A DNA stretch of 64,000 bases from Ambrosia x helenae (taxonomy: Eukaryota > Streptophyta > Magnoliopsida > Asterales > Asteraceae). This document shows, piece by piece, positions 21,077-30,747 of this stretch (its first letter is position 1; each line of letters starts with the position of its first letter). The translations under genes and the position numbers were made by a program. Under the pieces are notes generated by a model. The model ran no database searches. It worked only from the letters and a program-made list of their open reading frames with translations, and was not told the DNA's origin. Location: NCBI GenBank assembly GCA_030844895.1, contig CM061233.1, positions 53,063,453-53,127,452 of the forward strand, written 5' to 3'.

Positions 21077-21492
21077 TCTAATTCATTAAATAAAATATAT
21101 GAAAAAATCTGGATATTAAAAAAGCATGGCTTACATGATCCTGTGATGGCTTATAATTAACATATAATTATGTAAGACGGATCTTTCCAAACTTGCTATC
21201 TCACTAAAGACGGACATGGGACCCCACTGAGCTTGGAGCATAGAGAAAAAATAAAAGCATAGATAGAATAAAACCAACTACCACAATTAGACGAAACAAA
21301 ACGACTGTCAAAATCTACAGAATAGGAGCCAAACTAATGCACAACATTTCAGCTGCTGCAACCGCCATTGGAGCGTGAAGATGAGATTATATCCCCCTAA
21401 AGAAAAGAGGGTCCTGGTAAAGAATTTTAATTTTAGCTTTTTAAGAGAAGATGCAATTTTCAAATAAGACAATTAAGTAAACATAAAAGTAC

Positions 21493-21640
21493 CTAAGGCA
21501 GCCAACTCTTTGACTATAAAGATCCATATTTTTAGCATATGCATGTGAATATCCAATTAAAGAATCATCTTGAAGGAAAATCCTGACGTATTTTGCATCC
21601 ATTTCTGGATTACCACTTACAAAGCCTTGATATGCCATGT
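21493..21640 (-). pseudogene. Further exon-like fragment in the Helitron
   Basis: The minus-strand frame reads NPEMDAKYVRIFLQDDSLIG then HAYAKNMDLYSQRVGC and stops being open just after a possible donor (TTAG|GTACTT). Codon pattern and amino-acid mix look protein-like. It may belong to the same captured gene as 20507-20799, upstream of it. Family not recognised. Confidence 0.35.
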
Positions 21641-22974
21641 TAAAGAAAGAAAACTGATACTTGACTTGAAAATATTAACATTAAGATAAAACCTAATAAC
21701 TTAAATATAGATGATAAAAGGTATCACATGTACCTACCTTAAACTGGTAAGATATTTCTTTCCACTGGTAATATATCGAAGAGTTATCTACTCAATAAAA
21801 AAAATCTTAATTACAGTAAAATCATTATGATTGAAAATGAAGAATAATAAAAAGAGCAAATCTTGGAATTTGATGGAAATTCATACAATTAACTTAGTTT
21901 GCCACATAAATCATATTTTTTAATATAACATAAATCAACCAACCTTTGATGCAAGCATGACAGGAAACATCCTTTGGAACTGGCTCAAACTCCGCTCAAA
22001 AAACTTCTTGAATACACCAACATCTTGATATGGCCTTATTTCTCTTCAGCGCTTGCAAATTTCCAAGATCAAAAATTTTAATTTTTCCATAATCATGAAA
22101 ATAAAAAAGATCTTAAATGTCAAACTAAGAAATTTTTTCAACAAACATATATCATCCAAAAATATAATCTTTTTAACACACATACCAAGCAGAAATTACT
22201 ATACTCAAAACAGTCCTGAATCAACAATTGGCTTTGTCAATGGCCCTGTTAATGTGAAATTATTCTTCTCGGTGGAAAACGGTGGCATAAATGGTTATAA
22301 AAAGCATGGAAGAAGATAAGCTACTCCCATTGAAGTTTTCATGACTGTAGAACAGGAAGAAAGATCTTATATTTTATGACTATGCAAAAGCTTTAAGTTG
22401 TTCTTATATTAAATTTTATTTGTGGGCTTCTTTTTGTACATATGCATTTCCCTCAACAGATATATACTCATTGCAATTTTCAATCATTTCTTTAACTTGA
22501 CCTATACCAATCGGCAAACCATCTTTTTAAATATAAAAATAAAGCATACAACAAAACTAACAAAATCAACATCAACGATTGACATGTAATAATACGTCTG
22601 AGATAATTAAATCGGTGGCGAAACCACGGAAAATAGATAATCAAAGGAAATAGGAGATAACCATGAAAAATTCTTAATTAACAGAGGCATAAAGGATACA
22701 AAATCAAATAATTTGAAGAAAGAAGAGGGTTGGATCGAAGAAAGGAAGAAGGAGTCGAACATTAATGAGGCTGGATATACGAAAGAATAGTAGGGTTTTA
22801 TTGTCGGGTTATACATATGAAATGGGTCGGAGTGTCGGGTGCGTATATTTTTTTATTTGGTTGTGGGATTGATAAGTGCAGGCTTAGTTGGAGATGACAT
22901 GGCACCAATGTGGCTATTCTAGTAAAAAGCCATGTGGAGCCCGAGTTACTCCTTTATTAGGGAGGTAGAGGTAG
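21641..22974. other. AT-rich Helitron interior, nothing recognised
   Basis: No convincing coding, repeat or RNA feature seen; short frames near 22053-22319 look like chance. Confidence 0.4.
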
Positions 22975-23091
22975 ATTTTCCTAACTATTTTGGGTTGACG
23001 TGCATGCTAAACCAATATGATTATTTTTATCATGTCACAAAATATTTCTATGAAGTTATAAATATTTTGTTTACAAAAGAATTTATATTAA

Positions 23092-23094
<3 letters not shown>

Positions 23095-23127
<33 letters not shown>
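23095..23127. repeat. (TA)n microsatellite left of MITE A
   Basis: Pure AT dinucleotide run that ends exactly at a MITE terminus. Confidence 0.95.
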
Positions 23128-23129
<2 letters not shown>

Positions 23130-23484
23130 TTCCTGTACAAAGTACATTTTTCGTACGAAGTGTGAGAAGTCTATATAGTCATTGTGTTTTCAAGTTTGGC
23201 TATAATGTTTTTGATTCCTTTTGCATTGATTTATATAGAAAAGCACTAAGCAATACTATTTAAAACACAATCAAATTTATTCTAGACACTAAATTTAAAA
23301 CACACTGATTACTTTCTTCGTAGGGTGTTTTAGATTGCATGTCGAGAATACATTAATTAGTGTTTTAAATTGTTAATTTTTGTGTTTTTCTATATAATAC
23401 TATGCCAAAGGAACATAAAACATCATGCCTAAAATTTAAAACACAATGCTTATATAAACTTCTCACACTTTGTACATGAACCCC

Positions 23485-23488
<4 letters not shown>
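23128..23488. mobile_element. Foldback MITE A with TA target site
   Basis: Left end (GGTTCCTGTACAAAGTAC onward) and right end (GTACATGAACCCCACCC) are inverted repeats that remain alignable for roughly 150 bp, including GTGTGAGAAGT, CATTGTGTTTT and TATATAGAAAA blocks. Flanked by TA repeats on both sides. No transposase. Confidence 0.75.

Positions 23489-23546
<58 letters not shown>
23489..23546. repeat. (TA)n microsatellite between two MITEs
   Basis: 29 TA repeats joining MITE A and MITE B. Confidence 0.97.
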
Positions 23547-23549
<3 letters not shown>

Positions 23550-23960
23550 CAATTATAAAATGAAAACCCTCTTGAGTTGAGAAAACCTTGGAAACCCATG
23601 TAAAAAATCATTATTTTTTTTGAAAAAAATAACCAATGTAAAATACATGTTTTTAAGTGTTTTGGGCCAAAAAAATAAAAAAAGCGCCGAAGGGATTTTT
23701 TTAAAAAAAATAAACAAAGCTGCGAAAACACATGTTTACACCTGATAAAAAACAACAAATAGCTGAAAACATATGTTTTTTTAGCAACTTTGTTTATTTT
23801 TTAAAAAAAAATCCCTTCGGCGCTTTTTATATTTTTTTGGCCCAAAATGATTAAAAACATGTATTTTACATTGTTATTTTTTTCAAAAAAAAAAATTGAT
23901 TTTTTACATGGGTTTCCGAGGTTTTCTCAACTCAAGAGGGTTTTCAATTTATCTTTCCCC
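23547..23960. mobile_element. Foldback MITE B, near-perfect 190-bp inverted repeat
   Basis: The arms 23547 to about 23740 and about 23765 to 23960 are reverse complements with few differences; shared blocks include AAAACCCTCTTGAGTTGAGA and GCGCCGAAGGGATTTTT. TA repeats flank both ends. A transcript would form a long hairpin of about 190 bp. Confidence 0.9.
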
Positions 23961-25328
23961 TATATATATATATATATATTATTTTGGCATGAAACATGAA
24001 TAGGCGGAATGCGTGTAATGGGTTATTATATGGTTTAAGTTATATGTGTTATTGTATTTATAATATGGATTTTGTGTACGAACATCCATATTACTCTAAT
24101 ATATATTTTCTGGGCTTAAAACGCAAGTAGGTTTTTATGTTTTTTATACCTACATGCTTGAAGGCAATTAGAATAAAATATATATTCAGATAGTTGTATA
24201 TGTTTATACGTATATAAAAATAAATGTACCTATATATAGATGTATATATAGGTTTGAGTTATATGTGTCTATATATATATATATATATAAACTGTGTTTG
24301 GCGACTACCTGACCTTATAAACTGGGCCATGATAGAAGTGGGATATGCCTGCTCTGATCTAAGGTATTGGTTTTGGGTCAGAGTTGTTGCTTAGTTTATG
24401 TTAATACTTGTTATTATATATAATAGACTATGTTGAGAGCTACCTGATATGTCGAACTAGGCTATGATAGAAGTGGGATATGCCTGCTCTAATCTCTAGT
24501 CTTGGTTTTGAGTCAGGATTTTTACATAGTTCATATTATATGTATTTTATAAACTGAGCTATGACCGAGGTGGGATATGCCTGCTTTGATCTCTAGCTTT
24601 GGTTTGAATTATATTATGTGTATTCTTAAAAACTGAGCTATGACAGAGGTGGGATATGCCTGCTTTGATCTCTAGCTTTGGTTTGAATTATATTAAGTGT
24701 GTTTTTATAAACTGAGCTATGACAGAAGTGAGATGTGCCTGCTTTAATCTCTAGCTTTGGTTTGCTTAAATAGACTGTATTGTACTTTGTGTTGAAAAGC
24801 AGGATGCGCTTATTATATATTTGGTAAGTGAAGTCTTGAGGTAAATCGACAGAGTATGCCTATCCTAGACTTTAATTGTTGCTTGGGGAAAACAAATTAG
24901 CGGTTTGCGCCTATTGTTACCTCTAAGGTTGAGGTATTTTGTTAAATCTTATTTTGACAAATTACTTATTTATATAAATTTATAAAACTTGAACTCACTC
25001 AACATAGCTGACTTTTGCATACACGTTAGATTGATTTCAGGTTAAAAGAGAGATGGATGGATGACTGCTTGGCGATGCAAGAAGTTACCTGGCAATTGAA
25101 GGCATTTCTAGTGGAAGATGATTTTTGTATACACATGATAAATTTTAGTTTCGAGTTACAATTGAAAAAAAAATTTCGTGGGTTTTGTAAATTTTAATTT
25201 AATTGATTTTCCGCTGCGTATACGTTGATTCAAACATACTCTTTCAAAAGAAAGATTTACTCATGTTTTTTTCAATATTTAAGAATATTAACCCAATTGT
25301 TTGACGCCGGTTTTGCGGGTCTTACATA
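23961..25328 (+). mobile_element. Probable chromovirus-type LTR remnant with minisatellite
   Basis: The stretch ends TTTTCCGCTGCGTAT...GCGGGTCTTACA, resembling the 3' ends of Tekay/Del-type LTRs (TTACA terminus, CCGCTGC block). The left limit is not visible; homologous LTR sequence may continue left of the MITEs and Helitron as far as about 19130. No coding sequence. Confidence 0.35.
24320..24775 (+). repeat. Degenerate minisatellite, 79-bp core period, five units
   Basis: Units share AACTGAGCTATGACAGA, GTGGGATATGCCTGCT and TCTAGCTTTGGTTT. The AGTG/GGTG anchor falls at 24336, 24471, 24568, 24647 and 24726: offsets 135, 97, 79, 79. The last three units are regular, the first two decayed or with insertions. 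Confidence 0.85.
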
Positions 25329-25718
25329 ATAAAATCAAATGCAGTATCAAACAACGAAAAGCCCCAAAAACACATATTACACAGACTACCGATCCTAAGG
25401 CAAATGAAGTTTAAAGGCTGAACATGATTATAATCAAACAAGAGTTCCAATTCTTGATTTAAACTTCTTGTTTGAAAAGAAATAGCACAAGTCCTTCTTT
25501 AATGTTCTTTATAATTCTTTAAAACAAAATATTTTGATCGGATGTGACTTCTGAAAATCAGCAACGATCAATTAAACATTCCAAAACGCGAGGCGCTTGG
25601 CCTTGTCCCTCTTGTCCCCCGAATCTTTGATTCTTTGGAACTTTAGTGGCAAGAATTACTGGTGAACTTTCAGTTGCAGGAACTTCTGGAATTTCCATCA
25701 AGGGAATGTGTGGTCCGT
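25329..25718. other. Unassigned sequence
   Basis: A minus-strand frame near 25560-25710 (PEVPATESSPVILATKVPKN) looks weakly protein-like but has no clear exon limits. Nothing else seen. Confidence 0.2.
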
Positions 25719-26009
25719 GATGTGCCGATAATTTAACATGTTTTACATATGTAATTATCCTCCTTTTTGCACATTTATTATGCTTTTATCTTTATAAAAT
25801 ATAGCAAAAATGTTCCTATAAGATAAATGCAGGTTCTTAGAAGCAAAAAGAAAGAATAAAGGCACATTTTGAGTGGAGAACAAACTTCTGGGGGACAATA
25901 AGGTACATGGTACAACAACCTTACCTCCCACGTGCAAGTTTTGAAGTCCAGGAAGGAAAACGGCACAAAAGACAAGGAACTGAAGACTTAGAAAGCTGTT
26001 TCAGATGCA

Positions 26010-26318
26010 GCACGGCCGTGCAACTGTTTCGGGTCAACAAGTCAACATTTCCAAGTCAAAAGAAGGCAAAAAGTCAGCTTTTCAGAGGTGCACGGGCGTG
26101 CCAGAACACTAAGCACGACCGTGCCTTTAAAGACATGCTCCACAAGGCTTCAAACCGACCCAACTAACAAGACTGGTACATGAAGCAGCAAGCACGGGCG
26201 TGCCATAACACCTGGCATGAACGTGCAAGCCCTTAAAGCCAACAATCTCTTCAAAAGGACTCTGCAACAGTACATGCTGTTGAGCATGGGCGTGCCATCA
26301 TAAGAAGCACGGGCGTGC
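26010..26318 (+). repeat. GCACGGGCGTGC-type palindromes, three pairs with 23-bp offset
   Basis: 12-bp units start at 26010 (single), 26090/26113, 26192/26215 and 26284/26307. The three pairs all have an offset of exactly 23 bp, that is an 11-nt spacer. Sequences are GCACGGCCGTGC, GCACGGGCGTGC (three times), GCACGACCGTGC, GCATGAACGTGC and GCATGGGCGTGC; the outer arms are nearly constant and the two central bases vary. Confidence 0.9.
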
Positions 26319-26332
26319 AACCCCTGAATTGC

Positions 26333-26342
26333 CTATAAATAG
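26333..26342 (+). promoter_or_regulatory. TATA box of the Athila-like LTR
   Basis: CTATAAATAG 15 bp after the last palindrome. Confidence 0.7.
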
Positions 26343-27938
26343 AGGCCTTCACTCCACATTTTGAGCATCCCTTCACCCATCCAATCCACCCAAATCTCTC
26401 TCACATTTCTGCCATCATGGGGGTCTAGTAAGTGACATTTGGAGCTTGTGATCACTCCATAAACACTACTGGAGTGAGAGCTTGAGTGAGATCACTACAA
26501 ATCATCCCAAAAACCCTCTTTGATCCTCCAAACAACCACTGCTATGTGTTCTATGAACAACCAACTTATAGTGAATGTTGTAATGCCAATCATTGGCTAG
26601 GATTCATAAGTGTTGCTAGGGTGAAGACTTCTTTGGTAATGAATCATATAGTTTTTATTTCTTGAGTGGTGTTTTATGTTCTTGTCTAATTCTTTCTACT
26701 TTAAAACTTTATTTGATGAATCAATTAAAACTAACACTTAGTATTTGGTCTTGTGGGTGTTTTGATAGAAAGTGGAAAGACTTATGTCACACCCTCAAAT
26801 TTCCACTTGCGGGGTTTTACCGCGAGGCGCATGACAAACCAGGATCCAAGTCAACAATCACAATAAACAACTCTATATGAAAACATAAAGAAACATGACC
26901 AATGATTTTATAAGCGGAAGCGTTTAAGTAGCATTTAATCAACTATGCTATCATCCCAAAAGTTATTCAAAACACTTTTTATTACAAAACGTGCAACTAT
27001 GCCTAGACGCCAATGCAGACCCGTGCGCCTAGTTCCATTTGTTGCTACCTTAGCGACCTGAGAAAAACATGCCAAAAAGATGTCAACATATAATGCTGGT
27101 GAGTTCACAGGTTTGTTCAATATGTTACCAAAACGTTACCATGTCCATACTATATTAATGTTACCAAGTACGCTAGCTAGGCGTATGTTTTATTACTACT
27201 ACGATTGGAAACCATTACTAGACACGTTTAGCAACGTTTAGCATGTTTAAGCAGCCCGAATGTTCAGCATGATACCAATGTTCCTGTTCGAGACAATATG
27301 CACCCGCCCGGCCCTCCAAGCCGACGAGTGGGGCAGGTCACGCCCAATAGATATATCCACATTTCCCCCGTTGTGCATCCCCGCACATTCATGGTTTCCC
27401 CCGGGACTTTAAAAGATCGTATAGTACACAAGTTTAAAACCATAGTATGACATATGTTACCAAAATAGTTTAGTGCATGTTTTCTCCCCCAAAAGTTAAA
27501 GCAGTAAAAGTGGGGCCGTGAACTCACCTTAAATAGCGTTCCTCGATTACAAGTAAAGATGTTAAGCCCTTGATAATCCCTCTACCGGAGATCTATGAAA
27601 ATGTTCACATAAGTGTTCCGACTAATAACCATAAGGTTATCTAGTCCCCGATTGTCCAGATCGTAACCAAGTATGTTTTAAAACGTGTTTGAATGTTTAA
27701 CCGACACATTAGACCGACCCGACATTCCGTTGGTGACCCATTACCCTAACTAATCAAGTACACATAGATTACACACAAGGTTCAAGCATAAAACACTTAG
27801 TTTGTATCAAAAATCTCATTTCTGCATCAGAACGGTCGAACCAGTCAGTTTTAAGTCTCCTTCGCCCGTTTTCAGTCTCCTTCGCCCGTTTTATGTAACA
27901 TCGCAAAATTTTCCCCAAAATTTTAATACATAAAAAGC

Positions 27939-27977
<39 letters not shown>

Positions 27978-28135
27978 ATTACACCTTTATCATTAATATT
28001 ATACAAATGTGCCTAAGTCTTTATCCTAACTCACAACTTATATACATACATAAATGTATATAAATAATAATAATAATATGATTCTAAATTCTTTTTTTTT
28101 TCACATACAAGATTTTTTTTTTAAATAAAGCCTTG

Positions 28136-28202
28136 AGTCAAATAGTCAAAGTCCTAGTCAAAGTCTTAGTCAAACAGTCAAAGTCTTAGTCAAATAGTCA
28201 AT
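28136..28202 (+). promoter_or_regulatory. Array of seven AGTCAA (W-box type) motifs
   Basis: AGTCAA (TTGACT on the other strand, the core bound by WRKY factors) starts at 28136, 28144, 28156, 28168, 28176, 28188 and 28196: spacings 8, 12, 12, 8, 12, 8. The array ends about 65 bp upstream of the solo LTR's TATA box. Confidence 0.85.
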
Positions 28203-28265
28203 TCATCATAAAACCCTACTTTATGGTGTTGACCAATTTTAATGGCTAATTAAATCCAAAACTAG

Positions 28266-28274
28266 TATAAAAAC
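28266..28274 (+). promoter_or_regulatory. TATA box of the solo LTR
   Basis: TATAAAAAC downstream of the AGTCAA array. Confidence 0.6.
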
Positions 28275-30030
28275 CCACATATGACCCATTATACTTTGCA
28301 CCTCTAAATCGATTGTTTCAATCCGATTAAACTTTCCCTCATACCTTTCTTCTATAGTCTATTACTTCTACAATTGAAGCTTTGATTATAAGTTCTTGTA
28401 ATTGGCAACTTTGGGGCTACACATATTCTATTTCTCAAGACTTAATACTATACTAAGGTGAGTTTACGTAACCATGTTTATGCAATTCTTCATACTTGCA
28501 ACATTATACTTAAGCAATTCTACATGCATGTCTAGTTGTAAACTTTAATGCCTCATGAATTAGACAACAACAACAGTTTCAACGAGTTTCAACATTACAT
28601 AATCATTAGCTATGGCCAAGCCGGCGATACTCAATAATAGATCTATTGGATTGACAATCCCACCCGGATACGTGTACCTCCTACATAGGTAGCGTGGGTG
28701 ATTGTTATCGTTCCAACATATTAAGGTGAACCGTGGATGACGGGATGGACCTAAACTAGTCGGAGGTTTGATTATGTCGATTCAACATATCATGTTTATT
28801 CATGTAGACTTAAACTTACGATAGACATATGAATTGCTAAACTTTTATACTTAAACTATTTGCTTGACATGGCTTATGTATTCTCACCAACTTCTAGTTG
28901 ACCCCCCCCCCCCCCATTTTTTTCCAAACTCAACAGGAAATACTGATGCTTGAAGTCTAGAGCTAGCATGAGGAGATATTTGAAGCTTTGCTTGATTATT
29001 TGATGTAGACTTTAATGTAATTCAATTTTGTAATGAAATAAAGGATTATTTAAACATATGCATTACCATGAGCTACTGAACAATCATCAATATGTGACAT
29101 CCCGATGTTTCCGCCATCGGTTGGGGTGTTACATTTTACATCTCGTTCGACCGTTTGATGCCTCCTTCGCCCGTTTTACCACGTTCGTCCAACAAAAACC
29201 CAGGTTCGACCCTGGATTCCCTCCTTCGCACCTTCGATCGGTCGAAGGAGGCCAGGTTCGCCCCTGTTGTGTAAATTTTCCTAAAAGCGCTTCAAACACA
29301 TTCAAAATGAATCGAAACATTATCAAACACAGCAGTCAAGCATGGATAACTTATCCCTACAAAACCCCACCGATTTCCCCCGATAATACGTCCGTTTCAG
29401 CCCTTTCCCAAAATGGTAAAGATTATGGAAACATCACTTTCATGCATGAATAATTTACCCAATTTGGAAACTTTTGAAGTCGATTCATATTCAACTTGAA
29501 ATGCTTAGTTTGTCGAGTGTTCGATCTTTTCTTATCAATTCTATTGATCATAAATATCATGCATCAAGTCTAGATTCGTTAAAACCCCCAAATACCCATA
29601 ATATCATCATATCCAATCCTAACCCTAAATAACAATAATCTAACATCAATAACAATCCTATATCATGTTTCTATCATAGACATAGCAGCAAATCATTGAA
29701 CACCACATAATACACAATTTACATATGTTATTCACCATGAAAACCTATGTTAAATGATAATGTTTTGATTTAGAAAGATGTTTAAAAGGTTTTTAATCAT
29801 AAAACACCCTTAGAACAGATCCGGACAATTAGGGTTAGATGAAAACGAATTAAAATGCTTTTAAAAAGGTTTAGGATTAAGAACACACCTTGGATTCTTG
29901 TTTAGATGTTGTAGATAGGTTAGATTATGAAAAAGAAGAGCAAAAACTCCTTCCTTAGTGTTTAAGATCGTTTGAGAGTGTTTTGGGACGGTTAGGGTTT
30001 GTGAAATGATGAAAAATGACAAAGTTTGGT

Positions 30031-30037
30031 ATTTATA
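30031..30037 (-). promoter_or_regulatory. TATA box of Tekay 3' LTR
   Basis: ATTTATA on the plus strand, TATAAAT in element sense; the equivalent in the 5' LTR is at 37962-37968. Confidence 0.65.
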
Positions 30038-30063
30038 CTACTTCTCCTTCGCCCCATTTCAAT

Positions 30064-30215
30064 GGTCGAAGGTGGCCTCCTTCGACCCTCACACAGGGTC
30101 GAATGAGCCCTGTCCTGGTCGAAGGGAATTCTTTCAATTCCACTTCCCAGGTTCGCCCATTTACAAAGGGTCGAACCAAACAATTATTCTCCTTCGACCA
30201 CTCGAAGTGGTCGAA
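30064..30215 (-). repeat. Inverted-repeat cluster (GGTCGAA core) upstream of Tekay TATA
   Basis: Three perfect hairpins: GGTCGAAGG/CCTTCGACC (30064-30087, 6-nt loop), TTCGACCCT/AGGGTCGAA (30081-30103, 5-nt loop) and TTCGACCACT/AGTGGTCGAA (30193-30215, 3-nt loop). The first two overlap and are alternatives. In the 5' LTR copy the first is weakened by a base change. Confidence 0.85.
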
Positions 30216-30601
30216 CCAGAACTCCTTTTTAACTAGTTTTCCAGTTTGTCGTGTTTAACGCATTCTAACACATCTTAACACATAAGCATGCATCCTTAGT
30301 CTATATTTAACATATTTAAGCACAGATAATCGATTACACATCATTTAAACACATCTATGTATATAATCCACCACACGATCCATAATCTACACATATACTT
30401 AATTAGTTCATGTAATGTCACCAACAACGGAACCCGGTACTAGCGTATTACCAAAACGACTCCAAATGATCCTCCAGATCATTGTACCCTGGACAATCCT
30501 AACTTGACCCGACTCAACTAACCCAGTTAAGTTTGTTTATAAACGTTTCTTGCTAAGGTAGACTTAGATGTTACTAATATGTTTAAGCCAAACATGCCGG
30601 G

Positions 30602-30747
30602 TGTCACATCATCCCCACGTTGAAAGAATTTTCGTCCCGAAAATTGCGCAAAGCCCCAAAAGAAAGAAACGAAAAAGAACAGAACGAAAAGGAAATTACC
30701 GGATGTCACATCATCCCCACGTTGAAAGGAATCTCGACCCGAGATTC
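30602..30747 (-). repeat. Duplicated LTR-edge / polypurine tract / hairpin module
   Basis: A 25-bp block containing the LTR terminus (TGTCACA), the polypurine tract complement (TCATCCCCACGTT) and GAAAG occurs at 30602 and 30714, 112 bp apart. Each is followed by an 8-bp perfect hairpin with a 3-nt loop: AATTTTCG/CGAAAATT (30627-30645) and GAATCTCG/CGAGATTC (30729-30747). Confidence 0.9.

Larger units (their letters stand above)
19217..22975 (-). mobile_element. Non-autonomous Helitron with captured fragments
   Basis: Read on the minus strand, the 5' end begins TCTACCTCTACCTCCC after an A (22976 complement). The 3' end has a hairpin (CCGTAAA/TTTACGG, 19230-19251) then CTTAG before T, close to the canonical CTRR|T. 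The same 3' layout occurs at 44076, where a Helitron helicase end is present, which supports this call. No Rep/helicase remains. The interior carries a LINE fragment, a tandem exon duplication and pieces of a spliced gene. Termini are inferred from motifs only. Confidence 0.5.
25719..26784 (+). mobile_element. Athila-like LTR, left part (split by the Tekay insertion)
   Basis: Starts about TGATGTGCCGATAATTT and carries repeated GCACGGGCGTGC-type palindromes just upstream of GCCTATAAATAGAGGCC, a strong LTR promoter layout. It continues after the Tekay element at 38545, since the 5-bp target ACTTA is duplicated at both sides. The right end is not clear. The start is approximate. Confidence 0.55.
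27894..29133 (+). mobile_element. Solo LTR of a second Tekay-type family
   Basis: 1240 bp, TGTAACATCG...GGGGTGTTACA, flanked by a perfect TTTTA target duplication (27889-27893 and 29134-29138). The surrounding 3' LTR shows the empty site when compared with 37055-37065. No internal region is present. Related by both ends to the LTR at 60197-61541. Confidence 0.92.
26785..30608 (-). repeat. 3' LTR of the Tekay element, interrupted by a solo LTR
   Basis: Homologous along its length to 35951-38539, except for 27894-29133 and one 5-bp target copy. In minus-strand sense it starts TGTGACACCCGG (30608) and ends GGGTGTGACA (26785). Confidence 0.95.

Noticed and set aside
24320..24775. Regular repeats as a CRISPR-like array
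   Set aside because: Units are 79 bp, contiguous and decayed with no unique spacers, in a plant nuclear context.
26935..27527. Short minus-strand frames repeated at 36101-36693
   Set aside because: Repeated only because they lie in the two LTRs of one element; no domain or start signal.
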